A DNA stretch of 64,000 bases from Nautilus pompilius (taxonomy: Eukaryota > Mollusca > Cephalopoda > Nautilida > Nautilidae). Position numbers and translations under genes: made by a program. The stretch lies in NCBI GenBank assembly GCA_018389105.1, contig JACATO010000680.1, positions 936,001 to 1,000,000 of the forward strand. Reading direction: 5' to 3'. Positions 48,236-60,975 of the stretch are shown one piece after another. The first letter of the stretch is position 1. Each line of letters starts with the position of its first letter. Below the pieces are notes generated by a model. That model was given only the letters and a program-made list of their open reading frames with translations, searched no databases and was not told the DNA's origin.

Positions 48236-49980
48236 TGGATAAGTTCTTATTATTTTCTGATATGCTTTTCCACAGTCAACTATATTTTATTTACTAGAAT
48301 TGTAATCTCAAGAATGAGTCTGATAAAATTTTGAGAATTTAAAAAATTTTCTAACCTAAATAAAAAGATTGGATATTAAAAGGAAGTTTTAATATTCAAT
48401 TGACTCTTAAATGTTAATCAAATTGTATTAATAAATTGTTAATAAGGTTAAAATAATTAAATGAAATTAATGGAGAGGAGGTTAAAGCATTTTAAAATCC
48501 TTTTTGGCTGTGTTTTATTCTCATTTAAAGATTGTACTAGAATTAAAAGTTCTCAGCTTGCTCTCATTTTTAAGATTGTTTTTAAAAATTGAACACACAA
48601 TTAAAAAAAATGTTGGAAAATGAATAAATAAAAGAAATGAGTGAATTACATCAAATAAATTATAAACAAGATACTTCAAAAAGAAATTTTGAAAAATTTA
48701 GAAAAATATAAGCCATCTAAAAATGGATTTTATTTTTCTTATGGTCTTGGCATATTTTTGCATGACATATCTAAAAAAGTTAACAAATTAAATGTAGGTT
48801 ATTTTTTTTAGCAAATCAAAAGCTTTTATAACCATTATCAGTAATAATGTTAAGGAAATTTATAGCTGTAACTATAGAGACTTGTCAGAATAAATTGAGC
48901 ATCCTAAAAATAATGGAACAGTCCATGTTATCTGTAAATATGTGCACTCAGGCTATAAATGGCATGTGTCATGAGACAACAGACTTGGTAGAATGTTAAA
49001 GATGGCTCATACACTTGTTGCTTATGGTATATCACCATTTACATGAGGCCATCACATAATTGGACAGCTAGACTGGGCAAAGTTAAGGAAGATAATATGG
49101 AAATTTTTACTCACAATTTGGGCAGTGCATAGGGGAAATATTCATTTTTTTTTTTACTATAGTAAGGGTAGAAGCTTAGATGCAATTGTACCCAAATTTT
49201 TTAATGATGTTTAGTTGATTGTAATCATATTCTTTTAATCATTTGTACTTTAAAAAAATTCAAAAAGAATTAAATTTCTATTTAAACATTAAAAAATTTT
49301 TCATAATTTTGGTTGGTAGTTTAGTTTTTTTAAAAAACTAGCTAGTTAGACTCTTTGGAAAGTTGCTTGTATCTTGGTAAATGCAAAAAGGGCTGCAATC
49401 GGGAGCCAGTAGAAGAGTCTTCTAAAGTGTTACATGCTAACAAGTTTAATATCTACTATTATTTTACTGTTTTATTGTTGCAGCAGTTTGATGATGCTTT
49501 TTTCAATACATTATTGAATGCTATGAAACTGATAACCTGATCTACTTTTGATATTCTATTGCATAGCCTAAAAGACTAGAAATATGGCTAAATAATAAAT
49601 TATTAGTCTAGTTTTAATAATACAATGAATCGTACTTAATTTGAAAGTTGTTTTAGTTTTTTTCCATGAGTTCCTTTAATCTGCTTTTAATATGAAAGCC
49701 ATTTTTCCGGCAGATAGGTAGTGTTTGCCAGCTTTTCAGGAAATAAGTTTTTTGTATCAACATTTGTTAGGATCTTATTGGATTTCCTTGTGTTAATCTA
49801 GAATCATTGTACTAAAGAATTTAGATATAAATTTTGTAAGCAGTGATGGAAATGGAGGGGAGGGTATGCAATACACGGCATGTATCTACTTCTCTATTTC
49901 CAAGTTTTTTATGTTCAATTTTTTGAGTTTTAGTTTTCGGAAACAGAGGATATGGTCAGTAATATAGAGGTAGGTTGGTC
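48236..49980. other. AT-rich intronic DNA, possibly with unrecognised repeat scraps
   Basis: No recognised gene. A stretch at about 48920-49140 is less AT-rich ('ggctataaatggcatgtgtc' and nearby) but yields no family motif. Confidence 0.35.
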
Positions 49981-50007
49981 CTTAGATAGACACTTCCACA
50001 CACTTTA

Positions 50008-50469
50008 TTGTTGAAATATTTAGATATTAACAATATTCCAGAAGATTCAGTTTTTACCTTTGGGGATAATGACATTGAAGAAATGTCAGAACTATTTGGC
50101 TTAAATGGTAGGCTATTTATCAGAGCCTACAAAGAATTTAAGGACTCTAGAGGAAAGATAGTTTCTGCACATCTTCAGCAGCTGCTAACGGCTATAAGTA
50201 CAATTCCGGTGTCAACAGCGGAATGTGAAAGAAGCTTCAGTGGAACGAATTTATGTATGTCACCACAATGTTCACGACTTGAAATTGATCATCTTTCAAC
50301 TCTTCTCTTTATCAAGATAGTGGGACCTCTTCTGTCAAAATTCAACCCTGAAGAATATGTGAAGACATGGCTTCTTAGTGGCAGAAGGTGTGCTGAAGAA
50401 ACTGTGTGCAGAAAGAAAGAGGTGACAGAAAAAAATGATTATATATCCTTATGGGATATTCTGTACTGA
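50008..50469 (+). pseudogene. hAT transposase C-terminal (dimerisation) fragment, open frame
   Basis: A 153-codon frame with no ATG at its start (it begins at a TTG) ends at a stop at 50469. It carries the hAT C-terminal dimerisation signature: LLTAISTIPVSTAECERSFS, then RLEIDHLSTLLFIKIVGP and KTWLLSGRR. This is the only such fragment in the window whose frame is uninterrupted over more than 100 codons of a recognised domain, apart from the Tigger catalytic domain. It lacks the catalytic core, and I found no terminal repeats. It is most likely a truncated transposon copy. A captured or domesticated exon is possible but has no direct support. Confidence 0.8.
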
Positions 50470-53400
50470 GTCTAATACACCTGATTGCTGCATTTGTTCA
50501 TTAATGAATGAATAGAAATTGTAGAATGTACTTATACATTGCATGTTCATCGTATGTATACAGTATATATGTAAAGTTGTAAACTATATGCTATTATTAT
50601 TCTCAAAATTATAAATAATTATGCATATTTATATAATGTACATTCATATCTAATCTATTAGAATTTTTAATTTCACCAAAAATTACTTGTGTATGTGTGT
50701 GTTCCTTTTCCCAAGTGTGTACTTTGTTCATAAAACCCATTTCCATTCCTGATTGTAAGCTCATTCTTATATTCAACAGTGACATGACTTTTCATAATGA
50801 AAAATCAACATGCATATTTGATTGTGTTACTAGATTTGGTTATTTAGTGGCTGTTAGAGGACATTTGTATTCCTGTAGTGTATATGTAATAAAACATTAA
50901 TTTTGCATGTTTTCATGAGATTATTTAATGATTTGCATGCCACATAAAAGCTTTTTATAACAAACAAGGTTTGCATGGGCACTTGAAAACTCATCTTGAA
51001 AGTGTTGGAATATTCTTCAGCCGTTTTCAAGAGATTAAAAGGCTTTGAAAATGTTCTTTAGAAAAAAAAATAATTCTGTCTATTTTATCAACCAAAATTA
51101 TTCATTTATGTAAAATTTAACTCAAAATTAGATTTTGCTTGTTACTTATGCTGTAGCATTGGCAAGGGAATTACGAACATGTGCCATGTTATTGTCAATG
51201 GCATAAAACATGTCAAGGTTGCATTGATAGTCTTATTCTTATTAACTTGCATGCTTATTGAGTAAAACAAGAAAATGTATATTTAGTGACTGATGATATC
51301 TTGAGGCACAAGATATTGTATGTGGGTAAAAAGAAATGCAAATTTTGTTAAGATTCTGACATTGAATGCTGTGGGGGTCAACTCTGTGAAATCATATTTG
51401 AAAAAATATGGATTTATTACAAATGTAAAGAAAAATTGGCAAAATATTCTCATATTTAAAGTAAGACTGGAGTTGCAGTGAATGGTAGAAATTTTGAGTT
51501 TTATTATGAATAGTATTGTTAGTGCAAGTAGCAATACTAATAATAATGATTATGCATGTGCATATATGCTGAGTCAGCTAGAAATTAATTTTTTTGGCTT
51601 TTATTTATCATTAAAAATTTGTTTTATGAATTTAGATTACTAGGATGTCTAATGAATTGTCAGATACATAGTTGTACTTTATTTACTAAAAAAATTCACT
51701 AAAAGCTGTATATTCATTTAAAAATAGGACTAAAAACTGGTTCTAGATATCATCCAGATTATATTTTTTGAACGATGATTCTGTGTAGAAATAAAGCAGC
51801 TATTGTTTACATGACTTGCTAGTAGTATAGCGGATATCAACCTGTGATTTTATTGCTCGCATCAATCAGACATATTTCCAATTATGCTGATAAAACAGTC
51901 TAAACTTGCACCACAAAAGCTGTTATTATTGGAGGGGTGTTTATAAATAAGCAGCTGTCACTGCAGACCATAAGTTTCTTTCTGCTGATGGTGATTCATT
52001 GTGGCAACAGATGTATGTCTAGAAATATGGCTAAGTCTCTTACTGACAGTTCTCATCAGCATGAAAGTAGCTAGGTCATCCTTTTTAAATCTCATTAGTA
52101 TGTTGTTTGTCCATTCTCTGCCCCTGTTTTGGTTTATTGTCTTATTTGAGTCAAGCAGTGTAAAAAGGTTCTTTTGGAACTGACTGTTCCTTATCAAACC
52201 ATTTTAATAAAAGATTCCTTTAATCAAGATTTTGAGCATTTATTATTTTCCAAAATGTATTATATATGAAAAGATTACATGTTCTAATATGCTTGAAAAC
52301 TAATTGATAATATCCTTAAAAATAGTAAATATTTAATTATGAGAACATTTTTCTATTTTGTAATTCTTTAAAAACTTGATTATTTGAAGATTTTCAGTTT
52401 TCATCCATAACTATTAATCATTTCATAAATATGTGGATTTTTAAATTGGAGTTTTATTTTTGTTAATGGTTTCTAGATAAATCCTTTCATGTAGTAAAAT
52501 TTGGGGTAATTCTTTTATATCATTGCAGATACTTTTTAATGATAATAGGAATCCATTTGTCAAGTACAGAAAGTCTGTTTTTGAATTCCTTTGATTAAAA
52601 TCCACAGAAAAGTATCCATTCTTTGCCCATTTTTCATTATAACTAAGCCTTTTTTTTTTTTGTTTTTAATCACTGATTTAGTACTTTAACTATCTTTTTT
52701 TAATCATTTATGTGCAATAGATAATGACTATAGTATTTTAAACAGGTAGGTTTTCTTATTCTTTTTTTTTTAAAAAATCTGTTGCTTTATTTTTTGACCT
52801 TTACTTGTATTTTGCTGTTGAATCTTGTTTTGTACAACCTGGGTTTTCTGATAAAATCATCAGGATACTGTGACCTAGTCTTCTCTTCTTAATCAAAATG
52901 TGCTATTGATGATGGAATGCTGGATGTAACTCTGACACAAAATCATGCAAAGATTGACAGATGACTCACACTCATGTCAGGAAATAGGAAATTGATCAAT
53001 ATTTTAATTTATATTGTTTATTATTAACACAGTTTTGTTAACAGTAGTTCATATGGAATTCTTACCATCAACACAAAAAATTTATTTCATGTATAAAATA
53101 TATTCATAGTATTAACTGTACAAATTACATTATATTCTGTCTGTTTTAACTTTTATTTTTGAAAATGCATTTTTAATCTACTAAATACGATCATTAATTC
53201 AAATGTGTCTGTGCACAGTGCTTGTCCAAATAAAAACCTAATCATATGGATGGATTTATCTTGTATTATTTGCAAGTATCCCACTGAAATAAAATCTTAT
53301 AATAATATTAAGTTTGATAAAAATGGAAGAAGAAAAATCACTAGTTTAAAAGAGGAAAATGTTTTAAAATCAAACCAACTTGGTTTGTTATCAGTATGGA

Positions 53401-54105
53401 GATAATAAATTAGTGTGTTTAATCCAAACTTGATAAACATCCCTAACTTAATCTCATTAACTTTCATTGTAAAATCAAGAAAATAATTTTAATAATACTT
53501 ATTATATACTTTAAAATTATTTGTTTGCTTTTGTTATAACAACATTTATCACTCTGAAGTTGCTTTGCACTGAAATGCGAAAAGAAATTCATGTGATCCA
53601 TTCAGTTAAATATACTAGTTATAACCAATAATTTCCAATTTCTTAAAGCATTTGTTTAAACAGCAGACAAAACAATTCCAAAAGAAAATACTAGTATGCA
53701 CCATTGTTTATGAGGACATTTGCAATTAAAGTTTTCATAAATGTTGTGGTTTGACCAAAACATTTTGGTAAATTTTTTTTTTTTTTGTATCATTGTATGA
53801 ACACTTGTTTAATTATAAATAACTAAAAATGTTGTCACTTTTAACACACACTCATTTCTAAAACCATATAACAAAAGTGCATAATATCATAAAAGAATTG
53901 CTTATTAGTAAACCCTAGATTAAATGATTTATCAATGCATTTCTGAGCTGTCTAATACTGCTGCTAATTACTACTACCAGTGCTAATTTTATTCAAATAC
54001 TGATTTTTAAATTAATTTTACTTTTATTTTTTATTTTCCAGTTTCTACTGGAAACTACCTTTGCAAGAGAGTATAGTACTGTAGTTATCATCAACTAAAA
54101 AGCAT
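50470..54105. other. AT-rich intronic DNA
   Basis: No gene recognised. The region 51920-52200 holds open frames on both strands (79 and 60 codons) with no family motif. T-runs lie at about 52650 and 53770. Confidence 0.4.
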
Positions 54106-54109
54106 TATC

Positions 54110-54310
54110 TTGCACCACAAGGCTCTTAAAATTTTCAGCTTTGGCAAGGAAATCCTTACTAAAACACTCAATTTTTAAATGTGGGAGGAAATCAGAGTAC
54201 CTGGATGGAATCCACATGACCAGCTGGTAAAGAACCTATGCCAAGGAGGTATACCAAACCAAGACAACCTCGACTAGAAATTGAATTCAAGCCACTAGCC
54301 ATCTCCAACT
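54110..54310 (-). repeat. tRNA-headed SINE copy (family S1), reverse
   Basis: On the minus strand: 'tggcttgaattcaatttcta' (B-box-like), then 'ccaggtactctgatttcctc' and 'ccacatttaaaaa', then 'gtgttttagtaaggatttcc' and 'cttgccaaagctgaaaa'. The order and text match the copy at 31835. Confidence 0.6.
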
Positions 54311-55945
54311 AGTGATGTGTTAATGAAGAAATTTCATTCAATAGTAATTTTATTTCTTGACAAATGAAAAAAAAATATATATCAGTGTCCGTGTTTAAAG
54401 CATTTGATAATTTCAGATATCTCCATACTACAAAAACTGAAGTGTTTTCAAATTATTGTGATGAACATTTAAAACCTGAAAAATTGCTAAAGAATTTATT
54501 GATGATTGTTTTTAAGGTCTACATTGCATTTTGAAGATGGGGTTTATTTGTTTCTTAGATTCTGTTAAGTTTATTAGCATCTGAAACACATGGGCTTTAT
54601 GTTTAGATAATTTTGAAGCATTGCTCTCTTTTCTGTTAAGATCCTTTTAAATTTTTTAAATGTTCAGTTGCATCTTTTTATTCAAAAGTTCATATTTATT
54701 GTCTCTATTTTTAATCACTATGTAAATTTCAGTAACATTTGCAGATTTTACACATGAACATGCTACCATTTTCTGTATCATGCGTGTCATTCTGTGTCAG
54801 ATCAACCAAAATTTAGAAATGTTTTCACCTGACCATTTCAGAATTGGAATAAAGATCAGATATATATGCCATGTGCAAATATCTACCATAAAATCAAACA
54901 ACCATCATCTGTGGCTTACTACTTAGATAAAAATAGGAAAAAATATTTTTTTTAAAAAAAGAGAAAAATATCTATTTAATTAAAATAAAACCAAATTGTT
55001 TTCAATTTTAAAATTATTTAGTCACATCAAATAGTCAACGATGTTAAAATGATTTATGTGGAAAAACTTTAATATTTATCATTTATTATTAATACCTATG
55101 TGTTTATTTTGTCCAACTTAAAAAAACGTTTTTAAAAAACCACAAAAGTATGCTATCTTCTGTCTTTGTCTTCCATTTTTCACCATATTAGGAGACCTTA
55201 CTTTACCTTAGTGTTTATATGGCATGATAGGAAAAAAATCTTTTTACACACAAAAGTTCAGAAAATAATTATTTATTTATGATGCACAGGTGACCACTAG
55301 GGGGTATGCTACAGAAGTTTTCTTATTAGCACCCTTCAAAGATTGAAAGTTTTTATCAACCTGAATAAAATTTTGTTATTCCAACAATACATAATCTAAT
55401 AAAATAAACCAGTTTATTAATAAGCAATTTGCACAAAACAATTGAATGTATCTTCAAAGTATTAAAAAAAAAAAACACTTTTGCTTTATAACACTTAAGC
55501 ACTATTGTTGCTAACCCTAACACCTCCAAATAAGAAACCAGTTTAGAAATCTTATCACCAGCATGAACTAAATACTGGTAATTTATTCCAGTTATTCACA
55601 AAAACTATTGCTTGCAATTTTTTTCTGACATCAATTTATAGTTTTGGGCTCTAGTATTTATTTATAACTGTAGATAGTCAAAATTTTTGGCTGTTCACAT
55701 ATTCAAATCCTTAAGTATTTTGAACTGTCAAATCTCTCTAAACATTTATACCAAAACTTGGTAAATCTATTTCTTAATCTTTCAGCTGTAAATATCTGAA
55801 ACACAGAAATATTCTAGTGGGTCTATTAATAGGCTAGTATTTAAAAATGAAGTTCTCTTTACTAAACATAGCAATACCATTAGAAATAGTTTATAATATA
55901 GTGCAAATCAGTGGAATAAGAAATCAACTTGAAAATTTACATTTA
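54311..55945. other. AT-rich intronic DNA
   Basis: Nothing recognised. An A-run lies at about 55465-55476. Confidence 0.4.
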
Positions 55946-57213
55946 TTAGGTTGTTACAAAAGTTTTGGTTTTTACTGCAACAATGAGACTTCATATTGTT
56001 GCTGAATGTGAAGTTTATTTATCAAAGTAAGTTCAGTTACAATCAATACATGTCAGTCAAAGAAATTACAAGCGCATTTATATCAGTTTGAAACAAATTT
56101 GGATTTTTGGGGTCGAAAAACTTTTGGAAGGCAGTTTCAATTGCTGCTTGGTTGGAGAAAGATTTCATATGGAGAAAGCTGTCGAGGTGTTTGAAAAGGT
56201 GGTGGTCCATGGGAAAAAGGTCTGGTGAATAGGCTGGGTGAGGGAGAACTTCGTACCCCAACCTGTTCAGTTTCTGAAAAGTTGTTTTTGTGACATGAAG
56301 ACTAGCATTGTTGTGGAGCAGGATTGGGCCTCTTCGATTCACCAGTGCCGGCTGTTGTTGGGAGAGTTTCTGACAAACAGCATTTAATTCATGACAGTAC
56401 CTTTCAGCTGTGATGGTTTTACCAGGTTGCAAGAAGTTATAGGTGAATAACAGCAGTTGCAGTCCACCAGACCGACCATGACCACCTTTGCGTGGAGGCT
56501 GGGTTTTGGAATGTGGTTAGGTGCTTTGTCTCTGTTGAAACACTGTGTTGATCATTTGCGATTGTCGTAAAGGATCTATTTTTCATCACACCTAATGATT
56601 CGGTCAAGAAATGGGGCGTTTTTGTTTCTCATGACAAGCAAAGAGCAGATCTCCAATTGATGATTTTGTTATTGTTCATGCAGCTCATGAGGCACCCACT
56701 TGTCATCAAGCCTTTCACCCTGCTGATTGCATCAAGATGCTGGGAAACAGTTGCAGTACTTAGTGCAAGAAATTGCTGGAGAGCTTGACATGTTTTTCTT
56801 GGATCAGCTTCAACTGAGGCTTTCAGATAGTTGTCATCATAGCTGGAAGGACATCTGCTATGTTACTTATCTTTGAAGCTCACATCTCCTGATCGAAACT
56901 TTGCAAACTATCATTGTATCGTGCACTCATTTGCTGTGTCCTTGCCCCATGCTTGCTTAATGTTACGAGTTGCCTCACTCGCTTTGTGGCCCAGTTTGAA
57001 CTCATGAAGCAAAATGTCATAAAAACTTTTCTATCCATGTTTCACTCAACCCTGAAACAAATATCCATTTTATGAGTTTTAAAAAGGTAAGTTTTGCATA
57101 ATCTATGCCAAAGCACCTGCTACAAAACGAGGTAACCTTTCTAAATACACCTTCACAAGCATGCAAAAAATTAACACACTATAAAAATCGATAAAACTTT
57201 TTTAACGACCTAA
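55946..57213 (-). mobile_element. Full-length mariner element, 1268 bp, inactive
   Basis: The left terminus TTAGGTTGTTACAAAAGTTT and the reversed right terminus TTAGGTCGTTAAAAAAGTTT form inverted repeats flanked by TA (55944-55945 and 57214-57215). The ends and size of about 1.27 kb match the mariner group whose ends begin TTAGGTTG (Hsmar1/MADE1-like termini are well-known examples). It carries one broken transposase gene on the minus strand. Confidence 0.93.
56043..57038 (-). pseudogene. Mariner transposase pseudogene
   Basis: The start codon at 57038 (MDRK...) opens the N-terminal HTH domain. After a shift this reads LLHEFKLGHKASEATRNIKQ and WGKDTANECTIQ, then FAKFRSGD (about 56870-57015). 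The middle is heavily broken. The last 129 codons (56043-56432) are open and carry LVNRRGPILLHNNASLHVTK and YSPDLFPMDHHLFKHLDSFL. The spacing of 34 residues between the second and third catalytic positions is right for mariner. However, the second catalytic Asp (normally HDNARPH) is Asn here (codon 56310-56312), while the third Asp remains. Frameshifts, stops and this substitution make it inactive. Confidence 0.88.
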
Positions 57214-57215
57214 TA

Positions 57216-57686
57216 CATCTAGCCAGGTTTTTCTGTACTGTTTATTTAGTAAAATAGTTTAATAAACTTAAATTTTATTAAGAATTTAAAAAATTAAAAT
57301 GCATATTTACTCTTTCTTAATAAATTAATGTGGCATTGCTTATAGTCATATGCTGAAATCATTAGATTTTATATTTACATATAATAAAAGTTTAACAGGA
57401 TCATCACATGCATTTAAAAAAAATATTTTTCAAAATGTTCAAAAAGTATTAAGATACAATCTGACCATAAAGAATATACGTGGCATTTGAACAAGAACAA
57501 ACTAAATATTATTCAAGTTTAATATTTGAAATAGCATTGGACTTAAGGAAATGACACTGAAAATTTCTGTTCACAATCATTAAAATTTTTCATTTTATAT
57601 TATTTGGAATGAATTCACTCTTGTAATAGAATAATCTAAACAACTGGCTAAGGTATTAGCAACATTAATAACTAATTTATACATAT
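57216..57686. other. AT-rich intronic DNA between two transposons
   Basis: Nothing recognised. Confidence 0.4.
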
Positions 57687-57687
57687 A

Positions 57688-58865
57688 CTGGCTGGCCACT
57701 TTTCTGGATTTACGAATTTTTTAAGACTAACCTGAGCTACAGATACAAATTAGGTTAATATGTGACACATGATCCCTGCAGCACTATATATATATGATTT
57801 AAATAAGCACAATTGCAGTCACTTTAAAGTTATGGAGAATGTCTCATAAAGGCATGATGGTGGGTGCACATCTGGGTGGGCTGCTCCCAGATCATTCTAG
57901 ATTTTCGGCAGTGGCAAAAGGTGAAGAAATGGTCTGCTATGAGTAAATTGTGGCTGCAGATGCATATGACAAAAAGAAAGAAAGACAGGACATTAAAGTT
58001 TAACCATCAGAATATAGACCCAACTAACAGATATTCATTGCAGGGAAATCCATTTTCATCATCTGACATAACATGCAAAGAACATTGCAACAAATGAACT
58101 ATGGCAGTAGCATATCATTGCATAAACCACTGATCACAGTTACCAACATGTAAAGATGCCTCTTGTGGCATAAGGAGTGCAGACATTGAACTAAAGAGGG
58201 TTGGTGATCTGATGAGTCTCACTTTACCCTTTTTTATGCACATGGGAGCAGACAGTTTTGGAGAAAGCCCAATGAATGAATTGCTTAATCCCTCTTGCAT
58301 GGTCTCAACTGTCCAGGCCCCTGGTCTAGTGGAGTCATGGTTTGAGGCATGTTTTGTGGGCATACTATGGGCCTCTTGTTCCCTTTAGAAGGCAGAATGA
58401 ATGCCAAAGCTTGCTGCTTCATAATTTCTGATCAGGTGAATCTAGCAATGCTTCATGTGTAGGGATGGCTACTTCAAAATGACACAAAGCTCCCATGCAC
58501 TATGCTACATTGTGTTCATGGTTTGAGGAACATGGAGATGTCAGACATCTCTTATGACCAACATAATCTCTAGATCTTAATCTAATTGAGCATATGGGAT
58601 GAACTTTAAAGAGAATTTGGCATTACAATTCTGTTTACGCCTCTCCATGTATTATATACACTATTAATGGGAAATATTTCTCAGGGCACCTAGTGCTGTG
58701 TCAAGGCTCTTATTTTGCCAAACAGTTAACCATCCCATTATAATGTATAGGTCCTAAAGTGCATAGCAACATTAAAATGCATCCACTGTAGCATTCAGCA
58801 TTTAGTTTTATACCTTATTTTGATTTTAATTTGTATGGGTCACTCCATAAAAATGGTTACAAATT
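57688..58865 (+). pseudogene. Second-type Tc1-like element, transposase relic on the plus strand
   Basis: The plus strand starts with MMVGAHLGGLLPDHSRFSAV-type text (about 57855-57910), matching the N-terminus of fish/invertebrate Tc1 transposases. The catalytic region reads SDESHFTLFYAHGSRQFWRK (about 58208-58270), then GVMV-stop-GMFCGHTMGLL (about 58331-58375), and DLNLIEH followed after a slip by WDEL (about 58573-58605). Thus the first Asp and the Glu of the DD34E triad can be seen. 'gctggccacttttctgga' at the left and, in reverse, 'taaccatttttatggagtga' at the right may be decayed terminal repeats. This family is distinct from the four minus-strand Tc1 copies. Confidence 0.75.
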
Positions 58866-60445
58866 AGGTTGCCTGTAGATTTGCATAAGTGCACAGGAAA
58901 CATTTAGAACCAGGAGCTGAAACTTGGGCTAACGCATTTGATGGAGTCATACTATCTGCACACAATGAAGAATTTATTAAATCTTGAACTGCAAATATTT
59001 TTTAATATTATTGACATTCATGTTGCTGACCTGAGTTAAAATCATCTTTTTTTTTCTTTACATCTGTAAAATTTTGCATTTAGCTGGGTGTAATCAAACA
59101 GCTTCTTTTGAAGTTGGTTTAAATGACAAATCCTTTCATGTTTGCTATACCCTGCCTTAGCTGTAGGTGATTGAATCTAGTATTGATGCATGGATAATAT
59201 ATACTGTGGCTACACACATGCTCTGCTGCATCTGATATTTCAACAATCACTTGAAACACATTTATTCATATAGTGCATTTATGTTTTACTTGGTGGCCTA
59301 ATTGATATTTGTGTTCTAACAGAGACAAGCTTATCAGTGTAAGTAGTAGGCAAATCTATCATTTAAAGCATTCCTCACTTAGTTTTCTTTTTTTTGTCAT
59401 GCTCTCTAAGCCATTTATAGCTGTCTCTCAATAAATATTTTCTTTTGTTGTAGTAGCTGCCTACAATCTCTGTCAAAAATGATGATTTTGAGAATGTAGG
59501 CAGAAGAAAGAAATTTAATACAAAAGTTCATAACTATAAATTGGAGGCTCAATATAGGGAAAATATTCAGAACAGAAGTCTATATGAATGGAATGAATGA
59601 ATCAAATACAAATATAAGTTATTGTGTAAAAAAAATTCTTAGATAAATATTTCTTTCTGCTTTGTGATAACTAAATTAAAATCATTTTCATGTTTACATT
59701 GTTTCACTTTTATTATTCATTTTTCTAAAATAATTCACTCAATTTTATATTATACTTTTAAAAATGTTAATCTACTCTTTCAGTTTAAAATAAACTTCCA
59801 TTTGGTTATTTTTTAATGATCAACTAATGGAAGAGAGCCCATCTGGTTTTAAATGTAATTCTTTCTTCTTGGTTATTCAGTGTGAGGACTTAAAATATTT
59901 TGGTGTAAGAATTAGCTGGAGGAGTTGATTTTCAAAAGCCTAATTATACACAAATCCTTTTTTTTAGTGGATGCTTGTTTGTAAAAACAGACCGAGTTAG
60001 GCATGATTTTATCATATTTCTCAGAAAATGCCCTTACTGCAAGGCCAACTATGTATTTGAACTAGCAAATCAAAAAAGAAAATGTGTTGCTTTAATAAAG
60101 GTTGATTGAAATATTCCCATTGCTTGTTCTAAGTAATTTTATTTGCATGCTCAGCAGATGGTACAGAAAAGATGTACAAAATGTGAATATATTTTTAAAA
60201 AATGCTTTGTAAAATAATCAGGTCACAGAACGAATATCAGCACGTTAATGATGTAATAAGCATCCATACCTTTGAATATAACGAGAGAACATTAGTTTAT
60301 TACCTTATTTGTTGTCTAAGTAACTGCAAAAAAAAATTTTTTTTCTTTCTTATAGCCCTTTTTGTTTTAGATGAAACAGAATTCCAAGGCTTAACTGTTC
60401 TAACATTGAAACAATTTAGTCTTATTTTAGTTCTTAAAAGTTTTC
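58866..60445. other. AT-rich intronic DNA
   Basis: No gene or repeat recognised. The 85-codon plus-strand frame at 60202-60459 is within chance expectation. Confidence 0.4.
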
Positions 60446-60449
60446 TTTT

Positions 60450-60455
60450 TTTATT
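60450..60455 (-). terminator. Possible polyadenylation signal (AATAAA, minus strand)
   Basis: AATAAA on the minus strand lies about 240 nt downstream of the stop codon of the candidate minus-strand exon at 60692-60974. This hexamer is common in AT-rich DNA, so it is only supporting evidence. Confidence 0.25.
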
Positions 60456-60691
60456 TTAAACAATTTCCATGTATTAGAGGATTGATTAATTGCAAATAAC
60501 TTTGTAATCAAAAATAGTTATGTAGCCATATAAAACACATACACAAAAGTGGGATCTTTTATGGAATAATTCAAAAGAATCTAAATCTAGTTCATGCAAG
60601 GAATCGGTATATGATAATTTTGGTTTGGATAATTTAGGAATATGGCTGTAAATTGTTTATGAACTGCTTCTATTAGGTCTAGGTACATCTT

Positions 60692-60974
60692 TTAATAAAT
60701 AGGATTATCATACTGCTGAAGCATATTCAAGATCCAGACAAATATTTTGTAGCATTTTAATAGGAATGAATTTTCCTTTGTCTCAAATGATCTTAATGTA
60801 CAATTGACCCTGATACCAGTTGTTTTTGTTTTTTTAACTACATCCATACACAGCTTTTCCAACTGAAAATCATTATTTATGATACACCAAAATCTTTCAT
60901 AGATGTCATTTTTTAAAAAATTTTGTTTGCCAAGCATATGTAGAGATGTCATCAATTTGTAATCATTTCCATTT
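60692..60974 (-). CDS. Candidate terminal exon of an unrecognised minus-strand gene nested in intron 2
   Basis: On the minus strand a strong acceptor (TTTTTCTTTTTTTCAG, ending at 60975) is followed by one base and then 93 open codons to a TAA. The product has a protein-like composition with mixed charged, aromatic and cysteine residues. Segments include NDIYERFWCIINNDFQLEKL and RSFETKENSFLLKCYKIFVW. There is no transposase motif, signal peptide or transmembrane segment that I can name. An AATAAA lies about 240 nt downstream. Frames this long arise by chance a few times in a window this AT-rich, so the case depends on the acceptor and composition. Upstream exons, if any, would lie to the right; none was identified with confidence. 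Confidence 0.3.
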
Positions 60975-60975
60975 C

